Shown here piece after piece: positions 1 through 10,593 of a DNA stretch of 64,000 nucleotides. The stretch is taken from positions 24,029,410 through 24,093,409 of the forward strand of contig CM070726.1 of NCBI GenBank assembly GCA_036346275.1, read 5' to 3'. Source of the stretch: Otatea glauca. Taxonomy: Eukaryota > Streptophyta > Magnoliopsida > Poales > Poaceae. Made by a program: the position numbers and the translations under genes. The stretch's first letter is position 1; the number at the start of each line of letters is the position of its first letter. The notes beneath the pieces are model-generated. The model made no database searches, had not been told where the DNA came from, and worked only from the letters and a program-made list of their open reading frames with translations.

Positions 1-828
1 TGGTGCCCTCCACGCGTACGCTGCAGGCCGACACCTCCTCTTCCTCCCTGTCATTGCATGGGGGCGGGGATGCGCGGCACATCGGAGCGGAACAAGGGGC
101 GAAGGAACAAGAGGAGGACAACGGCGGGTTGCTGCTCACGTCGGTGAGGAGGCTCCCCTCAATCGCGTGTTCAATCGGTTCTCCTTCCTCAATCTCGCCA
201 TGATTTTCGCTGCGGTCCCCATCGCCTAGCGCGCCTCTAGAGGAATGGGGACACCAAGGACTTGCATCTTATTTTCCTCAGCGCTGCCATCACGCTCTCC
301 ATCGCCAGTCTGTTCTTGTCGCGTCTGCAGTCGCAACGCTCCCAATAGCTCCTGCTCCCTCATGTTCCAACCATGAGCATATTTCTACTCCTCAAGATTG
401 TGTGTCAGTTATGTCTTTTGCTATGCTACATCTACGTGAGATTTTGGTGATGGTTTTTTATGTCTGCTTGTATTCATTACATGCTAGATGATTACTTTGA
501 CCAGCTATATACATAGGATCTTCAATTCAAATGATGCTAGCTTATAGCTTGCAGATTGCACAAAATCGATCACATTGAAGAGATAGATGTGTATATTTCG
601 TGCTCATGCTCTTTTACATAGCCTTATTTCAATAATGTTATGCAGGCTCTTGGTGTTGATCACTTCCAACAATCTAGCCTCGGCGATGCCAATCAGATCT
701 TTCTCTATTTTTCTTTTTTGCCATCTACAAGGCACTTCTTATTGTAGTACTTCCATATTGTTGGTATTTTTTATGTTTTGACTATCATATTAATGGCTTA
801 ACATTTGCCAACGAGTTTCAATTTTTAG
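1..828. other. Unassigned left flank, GC-rich then AT-rich
   Basis: The first 350 bases are GC-rich and then change to AT-rich sequence, as often happens at the 5' end of a grass gene. A 66-codon frame is open at 3-203, and another frame near 255-350 reads through a hydrophobic stretch, but neither matches a family I know and stops interrupt both. This could be the edge of a host gene lying to the left, or old transposon debris. I assign no function. Confidence 0.2.
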
Positions 829-972
829 ATAACTCACGATACATTACTTGATTAGTTCAGTTACCGAAGTGATAATTTTGGTAGGTTATCAGTAAAAAGG
901 AAATAACTCACGGTACGTTACTTGATTAGTTCAGTTATCGAAGCTATATTTTTGGTAGGTTGTCAGTAAAAA
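829..972. repeat. Direct tandem duplication of about 74 bp
   Basis: Two adjacent copies (829-900 and 903-972) both start with ATAACTCACG and both contain ACTTGATTAGTTCAGTTA followed by a TTTTGGTAGGTT motif. They differ at roughly ten positions. No coding frame crosses them. This is a simple local duplication, not linked to a recognised element. Confidence 0.8.
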
Positions 973-2171
973 TAAAAATGGATTGCTGCTATCCTGCTGC
1001 TTTGTAAGCATGTCCATTTCTGTAATTAATTCGTTACATATCAACCTGCTTCACACGTTGTAAGCATGTCGGTTCATAGGTTATATATGAAGCATTGCTA
1101 CTTTTGCTGAAAGCTGGATGATATGCCATGATTTCTGTGCCAGCTGGATAGCTGTTACCTATAAAAAAAATACATGAGGATTCAATCTGACATTCTTCTC
1201 CTGTGGTCTGTTCAGCCAAATGCATGCCTATTAGAGGTTTGCTGTTTTGTTTAGAATGTGAATCAAACAATGGGACGAGTCATCTTTCCCTCACGCTTTG
1301 ATCTTTAGCCAAGTAAAAAAATATGCCCCCCAGATTACTGTTATAGCCTCAATATATCTTGATACAACTCATATTTAGATAATTGGAACAAAAGAAATCA
1401 TTTAGATTTTTTAGAACACTTTATTTTCTCGAGGTCAATGAGAAATGTAAAACTGATTTTGTGTCAATTGAATAATGCATTTTATTTTGGTTTCTCTGTA
1501 AGGACTGTTGGCATCTTCATGGAAGAATGAATCAAGAACAGATACAGGACTAGGTTGCTCTTTCTTTTCATGGTTTCCTTTAGGAGAAATTTGTGATATC
1601 AATTCAAGTGATGCCCTTTGTCTGGGAGTTTGGAAACATCTCAGGGGAGCTTGCAAACATCTCAAGATGCTCCTAGCCTGGTTCTTCTCCTTTTATTTCC
1701 TCTATTGTATTCTGTACTCACCATGTTGTGGGGCTTCTTTTTTCATGAAATGCCTTTCTTGAACAGCCTGCTCATCCAGTGATTCACAACCCTTAACTAA
1801 GCAACTTAGCAGCTGACCATCTTATTCATTGGTTAAATTTTGTTAATGTCAATGATTGATTAGTGCCTTTCGATGCCAATGATTTGAATTCAGTTGGGCA
1901 AAAAATTGTAGGTGATTTCCTTTCTTATTTTCTTTCATGGAACACTGATATTCTAGATTACTAGATAACATTACACGAGCCTTCTTAAAATTTGTATTTG
2001 GCTGTATTGCAGATTTGTTAATACAAAGGAAATGTTTTAATTTGAAATGTGCTCATGAACTCAACTAATCCTATGTTCTAATTTTAATGTTGAAATTTAC
2101 CATCTACGGTACTAATTACATTATTATCTCTTCTAAAGTTCATTATCTCACAATACAGTGTTTTAGAAAGA
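973..2171. other. AT-rich sequence with no identifiable gene
   Basis: Short open frames occur (for example 84 codons at 1508-1762) but none shows a domain, consistent codon use or homology that I recognise. The composition resembles intron or intergenic DNA. I see nothing supportable here. Confidence 0.4.
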
Positions 2172-2521
2172 ATGATAGAGATGGCAGGTCATCACTATCG
2201 GTCCTTTGTAAGCCCGATAGTGATAAGGTTGTCATCACTATCGGTTCTAAGAAAGAACCGATAGAGATGAGATCCTTGTCTCTATCGGTTCTCTCTTAGA
2301 ATCGATAGTGATGATCTACTCATCACTATCAGTTCTTATAAAGAACCGATAAAGATAACCTACTCATCACTATCAGGTAAGAACCGACCTACTCATCACT
2401 ATCAGGCAAGAACCGACTGTGATAGCGTCGCCTTATCACTATTGAATGACTTTGTATCACCACCAGAACCGATTGGGATGACGAAAAAGAACCGATTGTG
2501 ATGTACATTCATGTAGTAGTG
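2172..2521. mobile_element. CACTA-type terminal fragment or mini-element
   Basis: About seven imperfect units of roughly 43 bp each carry a CATCACTATCGGTTCT arm followed by the inverse AGAACCGATAGTGATG, so each unit could fold into a hairpin. Such subterminal arrays are typical of CACTA transposons. The block ends with GTAGTAGTG at 2513-2521, the inverse of a CACTACTAC terminus, followed by AAA. I could not find a clean left terminus; a degraded start near 2150-2175 is possible. It contains no coding sequence. Confidence 0.6.
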
Positions 2522-3039
2522 AAATAGTTTTGAGTTTGGTGCATCGTACGCAATGAATTTTGTGTTTTCCAGAGAGTAGTTCGTCGATGTTCGAGCTGTC
2601 ATGTTGACGTTCTCGTCGCCGGTCGGCCGGCCTATGAGCCCACCGGCAAGCCGCCGTTTCCATGGCCAGAGTTCCCTCTGTCTTGTCCTTGCTCCCTTGG
2701 CCGTGCCATTGTGCATGGTTGTTCTATGCATGCTTGCTGCGCTGCCTCCCTATAGCTTCGTCTAAAGAGCAAGCCGTCTAGAGCAAAGTTAAGCCAAGGA
2801 AAAAAAAGAAACAAAAAATAAAATGATAATAAAATATAATAAATATAATAAAAATCCAAAATTTAAAAAGTTAGATTGCTGATATTTTACAGTGATTTGA
2901 ATTTTTAATTTTCCTTAGAAATGTAATCTCAAAATTGAAATCCTTTCTTTATCATTTTATGTGATTTAAACATTTTAAAAGTCTGTTTTCTCTCATACAA
3001 AATCTGATTGAGGTGATTAAAATTTCTAATTTTTTCTAA
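2522..3039. other. Unassigned spacer, GC-rich island then AT-rich
   Basis: A GC-rich island (about 2575-2760) is followed by strongly AT-rich DNA. Minus-strand frames of 68 to 109 codons across 2402-2859 look like chance openings. The AT-rich part may be a badly decayed upstream portion of the LTR remnant that starts near 3040, but I could not align it. Confidence 0.3.
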
Positions 3040-3305
3040 ATTCAAGATATTTATTGTGGTGAATTTTATTTGATTTTTGGAGTTTCTTTTATCTTTATAT
3101 TAGCCTTTTGTTTAGTGTAGGCGTTGAAGTGCGAGAGCATTTGGTTTTGAAGAGTTGACTCGGGATCAAGGTCTAGATCAAGATCAAGAATTGTTCCAAG
3201 GCAAATTGTACTTTTATCATGTTGAACCTAGTTTACAAATGCTATAATGTTTTAATCGAGTGCATGTTGTTTTATGTGTATAACTATTTTCAATTAATTT
3301 GGGAA
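3040..3305 (+). mobile_element. Old Tekay-like LTR remnant, left part
   Basis: From about 3040 the sequence follows the LTR of element D (compare 49800-50000). Shared stretches include GGTGAATTTTA, TTGATTTTTGGAGTT, GATCAAGATCA and TTCCAAGGCAA, then a CATGTTGAACC segment. It is clearly diverged from both D LTRs. The remnant is cut at 3305 by the CACTA transposon and continues at 36070. Its upstream part is not recognisable. Confidence 0.7.
3303..3305. repeat. Target-site duplication GAA, left copy
   Basis: GAA lies directly before CACTACTATAGA. The same three bases follow the other end of the element at 36070-36072. A 3-bp duplication is characteristic of CACTA transposition. Confidence 0.75.
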
Positions 3306-3329
3306 CACTACTATAGAGCAGGTTATATT

Positions 3330-3535
3330 AGACACTCTATCTTTGGCGGTTTTGGATAAAACCATCGGTGATGACAATAGTGGTCATCATAGACAATTTT
3401 AAACAAAAACCGTTAGTGATAGCTACAATATCAGCGGTTTTGAATTATCATCCTGAGCGGTTTTAAACAAAATGCGTCGGTGATATGAATTAATATCATT
3501 GATGATTTTTTTAAAACCGTATGTGATGTGACCTG
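3330..3535. repeat. 5' subterminal repeats of the CACTA element
   Basis: Several units built on GCGGTTTT with A-rich spacers and a GGTGAT(G/A) tail occur in direct and inverted orientation, for example near 3343, 3390, 3432, 3457 and 3508. In this class such arrays bind the element's own accessory transposase (established for En/Spm). The motif differs from that at the right end. Confidence 0.6.
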
Positions 3536-3654
3536 CTATGTATATATATCTGAGCCCGCCCACATAGTGTTTTTAGGGTTTTGGGATATAACTTTGAGGT
3601 GGCTGTTGTTGTGGCGATTTGGTGAAAGTAGACCAATGATTTAGAAGGGTGATT

Positions 3655-3990
3655 GTAGATCCATTTGTTTCTTGATGATCTAAGGTTAGTAATTGTTTCT
3701 ATTTGCATTATATTCAAGATCTAGTTTGGTAAAGAGAATTGAATATTGTTTAGGTCTAGCTTGTAGATCCATTTGTTTCTTAGTGATCTAAGGTTAGTAA
3801 TTGGTTCTATTTGCATTATATTCAAGATCTAGCTTGGTAAAGAGAATTAGACATTGTTTAGATCTAGCTTGTAGATCCAGTTGTTGTTTGTGATCTAAGG
3901 TGGTAATTGGTTATAATTGCATTATATTGGAAGATATAGCTAGCTTGGTAAAGGGAGAATTGAAGATGCTTGGTTTAGATAGATCTAGCT
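3655..3990 (+). repeat. 108-bp tandem repeat, three copies, in the CACTA leader
   Basis: Copies start at 3655, 3763 and 3871, each with GTAGATCCA followed by a TGATCTAAGGT block, a GCATTATATT block and a CTTGGTAAAG-like block. The first two are nearly identical; the third is more diverged. The array lies between the subterminal repeats and the first transposase exon, so it would be in the 5' leader or first intron. Confidence 0.8.
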
Positions 3991-4181
3991 AGTTTGGTAC
4001 AGAGAGAAGATTTTATAGATCTAGTATGGTTTATGATTTAGGGTAGGGTTTAACTAGTTAATTTGTGCTCCAATTTAAGAATGTGTGCATGTGCACTCCT
4101 GGTGTACTTCAATATTTAACACTAATAGTTATATGCGTAGTGTAAACGGACTGAAGCTCGACGTACGCTGAGAACTATGCT

Positions 4182-4388
4182 AGTGCCGAGTACATTAATG
4201 GCATCTCTGCTTTTAGAAGAGTCGCAGAGGAGGATATGATTAATAAGGGGGTGCAATATATATCTTGTCAATGCATTGACTGCGAGAATCTGAGGAATTT
4301 TCAAAACTCAACGCGGATCGAAGCACACTTGATTTTAAGGGGTTTCAAAAGGCGGTATACATATTGGACTACTCACAGTGAAGAGTAG
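4182..4388 (+). pseudogene. CACTA transposase-associated domain remnant
   Basis: The frame from 4182 starts SAEYINGISAF and runs to YTYWTTHSEE before a stop at about 4387. It contains a C-x-C-x2-C pattern (CQCIDC), a conserved HLI-RGF stretch and the YT-W-HGE-like end typical of the N-terminal domain of plant CACTA transposases (Transpos_assoc family). The upstream start is not preserved cleanly and the stop separates it from the next block at 4557. By family knowledge it precedes the catalytic TNP2 domain. Confidence 0.75.
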
Positions 4389-4556
4389 ACTATACAGGAA
4401 GCAGACAATATTAACATCGCCGACGAAGTCAGCGATATGCCGGATGATATCGATTGCGCTTCCGATGATGATAGGTTGCACGATGATAATCTGGATCAGA
4501 TGCTGTGCAATTGAGAAGGGAACCGTGATGACAGAGAGTATGGTAAATTCCAGGGC

Positions 4557-5083
4557 TTGATGGATAACTCAGACAAACCTTTGTTCCCAGGCCGCAAGTC
4601 GAAATGCACAAGGTTGTCATTTGTGCTTCAACTGTTGAAATTGAAGGCAAGCAACGGTTGGTCAGACAAGAGTTTCATGGCACTGTTAGGTCTTTTAGCA
4701 GACATGCTTTCGAAGGGAAACGAGTTGCCGACAACCACCTACAAAGCCAAGAAGGTTCTTTGTCCCTTGGGAATGGAAGTAGAAAGAATACATGTAAGTC
4801 CGAACGACTATCCTCTTCCATAAAGTGTATGCAAACTTGCATGTATGTTCGGTGTGCAACACATCCCGATATAAGCGTAAGAATCAATCATATAACAATG
4901 GGGAGGGCATCGAGGCAAAAAAAAGGACCTCCTGCTAAGGTGGGGTGGTATCTACCTGTAATTCCTTGTTTGAAGCGTTTATTTGTGAACCCAAAGGAGG
5001 TAAAACTGCTGCGTTGGCACTCAAAGGTGAACATGCGTCACCGTAGGTTCCTTCAGAGGAATTACCCATACCACAAGATGAAG
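4557..5083 (+). pseudogene. TNP2 transposase, N-terminal part, interrupted
   Basis: The frame at 4557-4823 contains LFPG, a WSDKSF motif, LPTTTYKAKK and a final PNDYPLP, all characteristic of the region just upstream of the TNP2 core. A frame change near 4823 leads to a stretch with SRYK, KKGPPAKV, IPCLKRLF and LLRWHSK. This should be followed by about 200 residues of catalytic domain, but the sequence passes straight to RHRRFL and the text that normally lies beyond that core. The reading is then cut at 5083 by element E and resumes at 31480. Confidence 0.8.
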
Positions 5084-5088
5084 AAACA
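5084..5088. repeat. Target-site duplication AAACA, left copy (element E)
   Basis: AAACA precedes the left LTR of E and recurs at 31475-31479 directly after the right LTR. Five bases is the usual duplication for Ty3 elements. The transposase reading continues across the two copies. Confidence 0.9.
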
Positions 5089-5990
5089 TGATGCAAATGG
5101 TGGCCCGATCTTTCGACAGGTAGTACTAATTCGATTGGTGGAGAATTCGATGTTGACGATCCGGCTTCCAATCAGAACAGATTCAAACCCTGCAATCGCT
5201 ACACACGGCTCCTTTGGTTATCAACCACGCACAAACATGGTTGACCTCGCCCAAAAGGCTTATCCCTGCATGTGAATCGAGAACAAAAGCAAGAACGTAG
5301 AAGATGCAATCTGAAATTGTGAAGAATATTAGGCACACGAGTTGGGGTTCCACAAACCGATGTACAGCGAAAAACTGATAGATTGTCTAGTTGTAATCTA
5401 AGAAAAACCCATCTATTCTAGCGATGGCTACTGAATATATATGAGGAAGAGGGCAAGGGAGGCGGCCAAGGGGTTGGCCGTACAACCCTAGGTCGTACAA
5501 GGCCGTTGGGCCCAAGTGGAGGTGTCGCAGCACTCGATAGTTTCTATATGTCATATATTTTTTATTATTCCTGTTGATCCAGAAGGAGTTTGAATATGAA
5601 ACCACTTCCGTTGGAAAGCTCTCATCGTGGATTTCTTTGTAGAGTCTAAGAGCTCCTCAATCAGACTTCGTATGACCTAGATATAGTCATTTTATTAATG
5701 TGCTGTCCTGAGACTTCGAACCGAATTTAGAGTCTGACTTGAGCTCGATTTTGAGTCCAAGTAGATTTGAACTTCGAAGGATGACGTCCAGGTAATCTTG
5801 TGATGCTTCTCCCATATTCCTAAGCAACAATACACCACAAGAATTTAGTAGCAACCCATCCAAGAAAACATGAACAGTGAAGAATGAGTTCACCTGGTGG
5901 TTTAATTGTCGCGCATGTGCTCTTGTAATTGGTCCTTGTATGTCTTGAAGAGTCGTGTTGCACGTATCCGAAGGAGTGATATCCTCATCA
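5089..5990 (-). repeat. Element E 3' LTR (left copy)
   Basis: The left copy starts TGATGCAAATGG and ends CTCATCA in plus-strand terms, which is TGATGAGG...GCATCA in the sense of the element. It aligns throughout with 30579-31474. A TATA-like TATATAT lies near 5435. In the element's sense the first 250 bases continue the pol reading as a GPITRA-type tail. Confidence 0.9.
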
Positions 5991-5992
5991 TC

Positions 5993-7305
5993 CTACCCCT
6001 CTTGAATTGAAGTCGTCCTCGACTCAAGCTCATCTTCTTCTCCCAAGTATGGCTTCAAATCTGAAATGTTAAATGTGGGACAAACCCCAAAATCTGCAGG
6101 TAGATCCAATTTATATGCATTGCAATTGATTTTCTCAATTATCTTAAACGGACAATTAGCTCTAGGTGTCAACTTTGATTTTCTTAATTCTGGAAACCTA
6201 TAATTTCTCAAATGCAACCAAATCAAATCACCCGGTTCAAATTTTATTTCTTTCCTACCTTTACTTCCAGCAATCCTATACTTATTAGTTATGCACTCTA
6301 TATTCTCTTTAGTTATTTCATGCAACTTAAGAATAAATTCAGCACATTTCTTAGCATCCAAATTAAGTTTTTCAGAAGTGGACAAAGGTAGTAAATCAAT
6401 AGGAGCACGGGGATTAAAACCATACACTACCTGAAACGGACTTATCTTGGTGGTGGAGTGTTTCGACCTGTTGTAAGAAAACTCAATATGCGGTAAACAC
6501 TCTTCTCACATCTTCAAATTCTTCTTTAAAACAGCCCGCAACATGGTGGATAATGTGCGGTTAACGACCTCTGTTTGTCCATTAGTTTGGGGATGACATG
6601 TAGTAGAAAACAGCATCTTCATCCCCAATTTGTTCCAAAGTGATCTCCAAAAGTGACTCAAAAACTTTGCATCACGATCCGAGACAATAGTATTAGGCAC
6701 TCCATGTAGGCGAACGATTTCCCTCAAAAACAAATTAGCTATATTTGTAGCATCATCGCTCTTGTAATAAGGTATAAAATATGCTATTTTAGAGAAACGA
6801 TCCACAACTACAAATATGCTATCCCTTCCCCTTTTTGTCCTAGGCAACCTAAAAAATCCATAGAAATATCCTCCAAAGGTATACTAGGAACAGGAAGAGG
6901 CATGTAAAGACCATGTGGATTTAAGCGGGACTTAGCTTTATTGTAAGTAGTGTAGCGTGACACGTAGCGCTCGATGTCGCATCTCATCTTTGGCCAAAAG
7001 AAGTGGGAGGCCATCACATCTTCAGTCTTCTTTTCTCCAAAATGTGCCATCAAACCTCCTCCATGCGCCTCCTGCAACAACAAAAGATGAATGGAGCTAG
7101 CTGGAATGCATAGCTTGTTAGCACAATAGAGCAAACCATCATCCAGCACATATTTATTCCATGTTTTCCCTTCATTACAATGTTCATGCACTTCTTTAAT
7201 GTCCAAATCAGTAGCATATAAGTCTTTAATGGTCTCTAAACCAAAAATCTTATGATCAAGTTGAGATAACATGGTATAACGCCTAGAAAGCGCATCAGCA
7301 ATCAC
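5993..7305 (-). pseudogene. Element E integrase, broken
   Basis: Minus-strand frames at 6808-7305, 6506-6847 and 5993-6427 together give an integrase. The zinc-binding N-terminus is visible (EAHGGGLMAHFG), but where CxxC is expected the sequence reads RYTTY, so both cysteines are tyrosines. The catalytic core has ISMDF, VSDRDAKF and NGQTEVVNR, so the D, D and E residues are present. The C-terminal frame ends DELESRTTSIQEG with a stop at the LTR edge. Frameshifts separate the three parts. It would insert element cDNA into the genome; this copy cannot be made intact. Confidence 0.85.
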
Positions 7306-7758
7306 ATTGTCCTTTCCTTTCTTATGTTTTATGACATACGGAAATGACTCAATATATTCTACCCATTTAGCATGTCATTTATTCAGTTTATGTTAACTTC
7401 TAATATGTTTCATCGATTCATGATCGGAATGTGTAACAAATTCTTTGGGCCACAGATAATTTTGCCAAGTTTCAAGCACACGAACTAAAGCATACAATTC
7501 TTTATCATAGGTAGAATAATTCAGACTTGGACCACTTAATTTATCGCTGAAATAAGCAACCGGTTTACCTTCTTGAATTAGTACACCTCCAATTCCAATT
7601 CCGCTAGCATCGCATTCTAGCTCAAGTCTTACTGAAATCCGGGAGTTGGAGCAATGGAGCATGGGTGAGCTTTTCTTTCAACAACTTGAATGCTTTTTCT
7701 TGTGCAGGTCCACATTTGAAAGCTACTCCTTTCTTTGTCAACTCGTTAAGCAGGGCAG
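7306..7758 (-). pseudogene. Element E RNase H and RT C-terminal part
   Basis: The minus-strand reading contains LECDASGIGIGGVLIQ and NYSTYDKELYALVR, typical of the RNase H that follows reverse transcriptase in Ty3 elements, and ends near a HSDHESMKHI motif. It is continuous with RT sequence that resumes at 18899 on the far side of element A. Small frame breaks occur near 7390 and 7640. Confidence 0.8.
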
Positions 7759-7763
7759 CAATG

Positions 7764-8277
7764 TGTCGACTTTTGTAGCCGGCAATAAATTTATGGAGCG
7801 CGCGCTAGATCTCAAACTCGAAGGTCACACAAGACAAGGGATTAGGCGAGTTCGAGGCCCTCGGCGATGGAGGTAATACCTAATCTGTGTCTTTGGGATT
7901 ATCTGATAATGTGCTCTGCAGGCGATATGAGGTGTGCTATGCTCTATGGCTTGATGCCTTGTTGTTGCCCGCCCTCTCCTTTATATCTTTGGGGTGGTGC
8001 GGCTTTATAGAGTCTGATCGGTTTGTAGATTTCGATCGATTACAAGATTCTAGTTGGTTCTGAGGATAGGGTTTACATCTTTATCTATCCTATAAACAAC
8101 TTTCGGATTACAATGTATCTTTTATATCTAAATGTGTATTCAGCTGTCTATAAGGTATGCACCCTTAGCACGACAACTTGGCTTGCACGGGCATAGCCTT
8201 TGGGCCTCCTCTGCAGGCCTTTCCTTTCTTTTGGTGGCGCTAGGCGGTCATAGAGATACAGTTCCATATATTCCACA
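7764..8277 (-). repeat. Element A 3' LTR (left copy)
   Basis: It begins TGTCGACTTTTGTAGCCGG and ends TATATTCCACA in plus-strand coordinates. It aligns with 18368-18893 and with both LTRs of element B. The minus strand has a TATA-like GATATAAAGG near 7980. The terminal sequence can form a short hairpin (GTCGAC/GCCGAC against GTCGGC). Confidence 0.88.
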
Positions 8278-8793
8278 GTAGCCCCAGTGATTCATGATCC
8301 AATTGCTATGCTTCGGCTAGGCCCCAACTTGAATCATTGTTACGAACTCGTTGTACAATCCTCATTGGTTTCTTCACGTGATTTGAAGGCTTCTTCTTGC
8401 GAGTGGATTATGAAGGACTCGAATATAACCTTGATTTTGCTTCAACTTAATATAATCTTACATCGAGACGAGTTTCTTTGTGGCGGCCTCGCGGACCTGT
8501 CCCCTATTTCGGATGTGGATTGAATTCTTCTTTCCTCCCAAAGCGAAATTTCCAATAACCTTTCTCTTTATGGATAACCACCGGACAGTCTTCGAGGTCG
8601 CCCTAGTTTTCTGTGTCAACTCGTTTGTTGAAAAATTCCTTGGCTTCTGAAATTACATTAACTCCAAAACTCTTCGGCTCCTGATGCTTTTACTTCCTTA
8701 CTGTATCGGCTATAAAAGGCGAACCAGCGTTTGTAGAATTTATCCTCTGATGCTTGGTTCTCCATCTTTCTGTTTCATGTTTCCATTTTCTTT
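8278..8793. other. Element A region inside the 3' LTR, noncoding
   Basis: This lies between the LTR and a small plus-strand ORF. A 78-codon plus frame at 8287-8523 shows no recognisable family. A related segment follows the left LTR of B (42328 onward), so it is shared family sequence and not foreign DNA. Confidence 0.5.
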
Positions 8794-9015
8794 ATGTCGA
8801 AGAGAGGGAGGAGGAACGTTAGGCACGTCCAGGATCCTAGGCTTGTCGAAGAATGGGCGCTTTTCGAGCTTGCTGTGGCTGAATTGATGGAGGATACCGT
8901 CGCCGCCCTCGACCGCGTCACCGTCGATACCTTCCTCGAGATTTTTCCTGCCCTTTACAGGGCCAAGGAAGCCCTTGTGGAGGCGCTCGGCCGCGTGCGT
9001 CGGGGTGAAGTGTAG
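8794..9015 (+). CDS. Small antisense ORF of element A, unknown function
   Basis: This 73-codon frame begins MSKRGRRN, has an acidic and leucine-rich body with heptad-like hydrophobic spacing, and ends EALGRVRRGEV. It is read opposite to gag-pol and lies just outside the solo LTR insertion. High GC at third codon positions and an alternating charged/hydrophobic pattern suggest real coding history. I do not recognise a domain. It might be an exon of the larger antisense gene at 11501-14072 or a separate short protein. Confidence 0.35.
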   Translation: MSKRGRRNVRHVQDPRLVEEWALFELAVAELMEDTVAALDRVTVDTFLEIFPALYRAKEALVEALGRVRRGEV

Positions 9016-9037
9016 GCCTCCCTGCAAATGTAATATT

Positions 9038-10394
9038 TGAAGAGGAGCGCAGTATGCTACACTAGCACAAAAAATCTCTTGCATAACGAGCTACTTGTAG
9101 AAGGGATCACAGTTAGATTACCACTAGGCAGCGCGATTGCGAGTCCTTGCGCGTCGATGTAGTGGATCATCCTCGCGCGATCATTGCGTCGATGGAGTGG
9201 ATTGTCCTCGCCTCGCCGTGGATCGTCCTCCCACGCCTTGATCGCGTGGCGTCACCGTAGCGATCCACCGTCCGAGGATGGAATGTCGTGCGTCGGTGTG
9301 CAAGCACACAGTCGCTCGGCGAGGCGGTGAGAGGAGGAGGCTAGGGTTTCGGGTGAATCACTTCTAAACCGTGGAAAAGCACACCCTGCGCCCACCCTCC
9401 TCCCCTCCTTATATAGCCACGAGATGAAACCCTAAACCAGGGCCCATCAGCGTGCTAAGCCCACAAGGTCTATTAATTACGGATCCAATCCAAATTAATG
9501 CGTCCCAGCCCATTAAGTGTTTGACCCTGCAGGTTCACGTACGTTTGGACATGGATTCGGAAAACTCCTTTTCAATCCAATAGTTGGTAGCGGCTCCTTG
9601 CAAAGTATGCCAACTCCCAAACATACTATGATCAAATCGAGATGAGAACCTATCAAAAGTACTCATGTAATAATCCCTTTGCCAAGCATATGAAGATTGA
9701 ACTCAAGGCGAGAAGCATGTCATCCTTTGATGATTCAATCCATCTCTCGTATCCGTGATATACTAATAAGTTTTGATTGACTCCTCAATCACGGCATGGC
9801 CATGCACTTCCTTAATCATATCACACGAGTGACCTTATCATATATCTCCGTTTCATTGGGTGGCAAATTCCATCTTATTTGCTCACCTCCCTCTGCACGT
9901 TTATAGTAAACATGAAAGCTACCTTTATAACTATCCGGTTAGGAAGTAGTGTTTGATAGCCAAGAAAAACTATTACACATGTAGGGAATATGACAATCTC
10001 GAGGTCTAAGGATCATACATCTACTATGTATGAGATACACTGATGACACATAAGAATGAAACATTCTCGCAGTGTCCCATTGCGGGTCTATCTAACTCAT
10101 GTTCTTCAACATGTGTCCACAATGTATAGATGATATCTCCATATCCCATGATCTATGAAGCATGATCATCGATCACTACATGTGTTGATCTATTCATCGT
10201 TGTCCTATACGATGATATCCGATCAGAGATATTTATTGAATTACATCAATAAGTAAAGAGCTTCATAAGCAAGTCACATACTTGTTAATCAATACAATGA
10301 TATACATTCATTGGACCAATAATCATATTATTATTCATAAACATAGTCATGTTACAATCATCTAAATGATTTCCTCAAGGGCATAACACTAACA
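9038..10394 (-). mobile_element. Copia-type solo LTR
   Basis: A 1357-bp segment starts TGAAGAGG and ends CTAACA and is flanked by ATATT at 9033-9037 and 10395-10399. No internal region or second LTR is present. On the minus strand it begins TGTTAGTGTTATGCCC, like LTRs of several large copia families of grasses (inference from memory, not a search). It most likely arose by recombination between two LTRs, which removed the rest of the element. Confidence 0.85.
9407..9416 (-). promoter_or_regulatory. Putative TATA box in the solo LTR
   Basis: CTATATAAGG on the minus strand lies about 980 bases inside the 5' end of the LTR and is followed by GC-rich, leader-like sequence. This is the expected place for the transcription start of an LTR. 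It is a motif match only. Confidence 0.45.
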
Positions 10395-10593
10395 ATATTT
10401 TCCCAAGCATAGTATGCGGGAATTTTATGTATAATAATAAAAAAAGTACCTTTCAAAGTGTTTTCCATGATTGTCATTTGGCGTAGCTTAGACCCAGCTT
10501 AGGCGCTTGAAGCTGCATGGTTCTTTGATCGATAGCGTTCGTTCCGATTGGCGTAGGAAATACCTTAGGTCGACGCGACATCGTGTTGGGGTT

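Noticed and set aside
1508..1762. 84-codon frame with a hydrophobic, Phe-rich end
   Set aside because: No family, poor codon pattern and no neighbouring exon; more likely chance in AT-rich DNA.
7646..7876. 76-codon plus-strand frame
   Set aside because: It spans the border between the RT of E and the LTR of A and is antisense to RT; a shadow.
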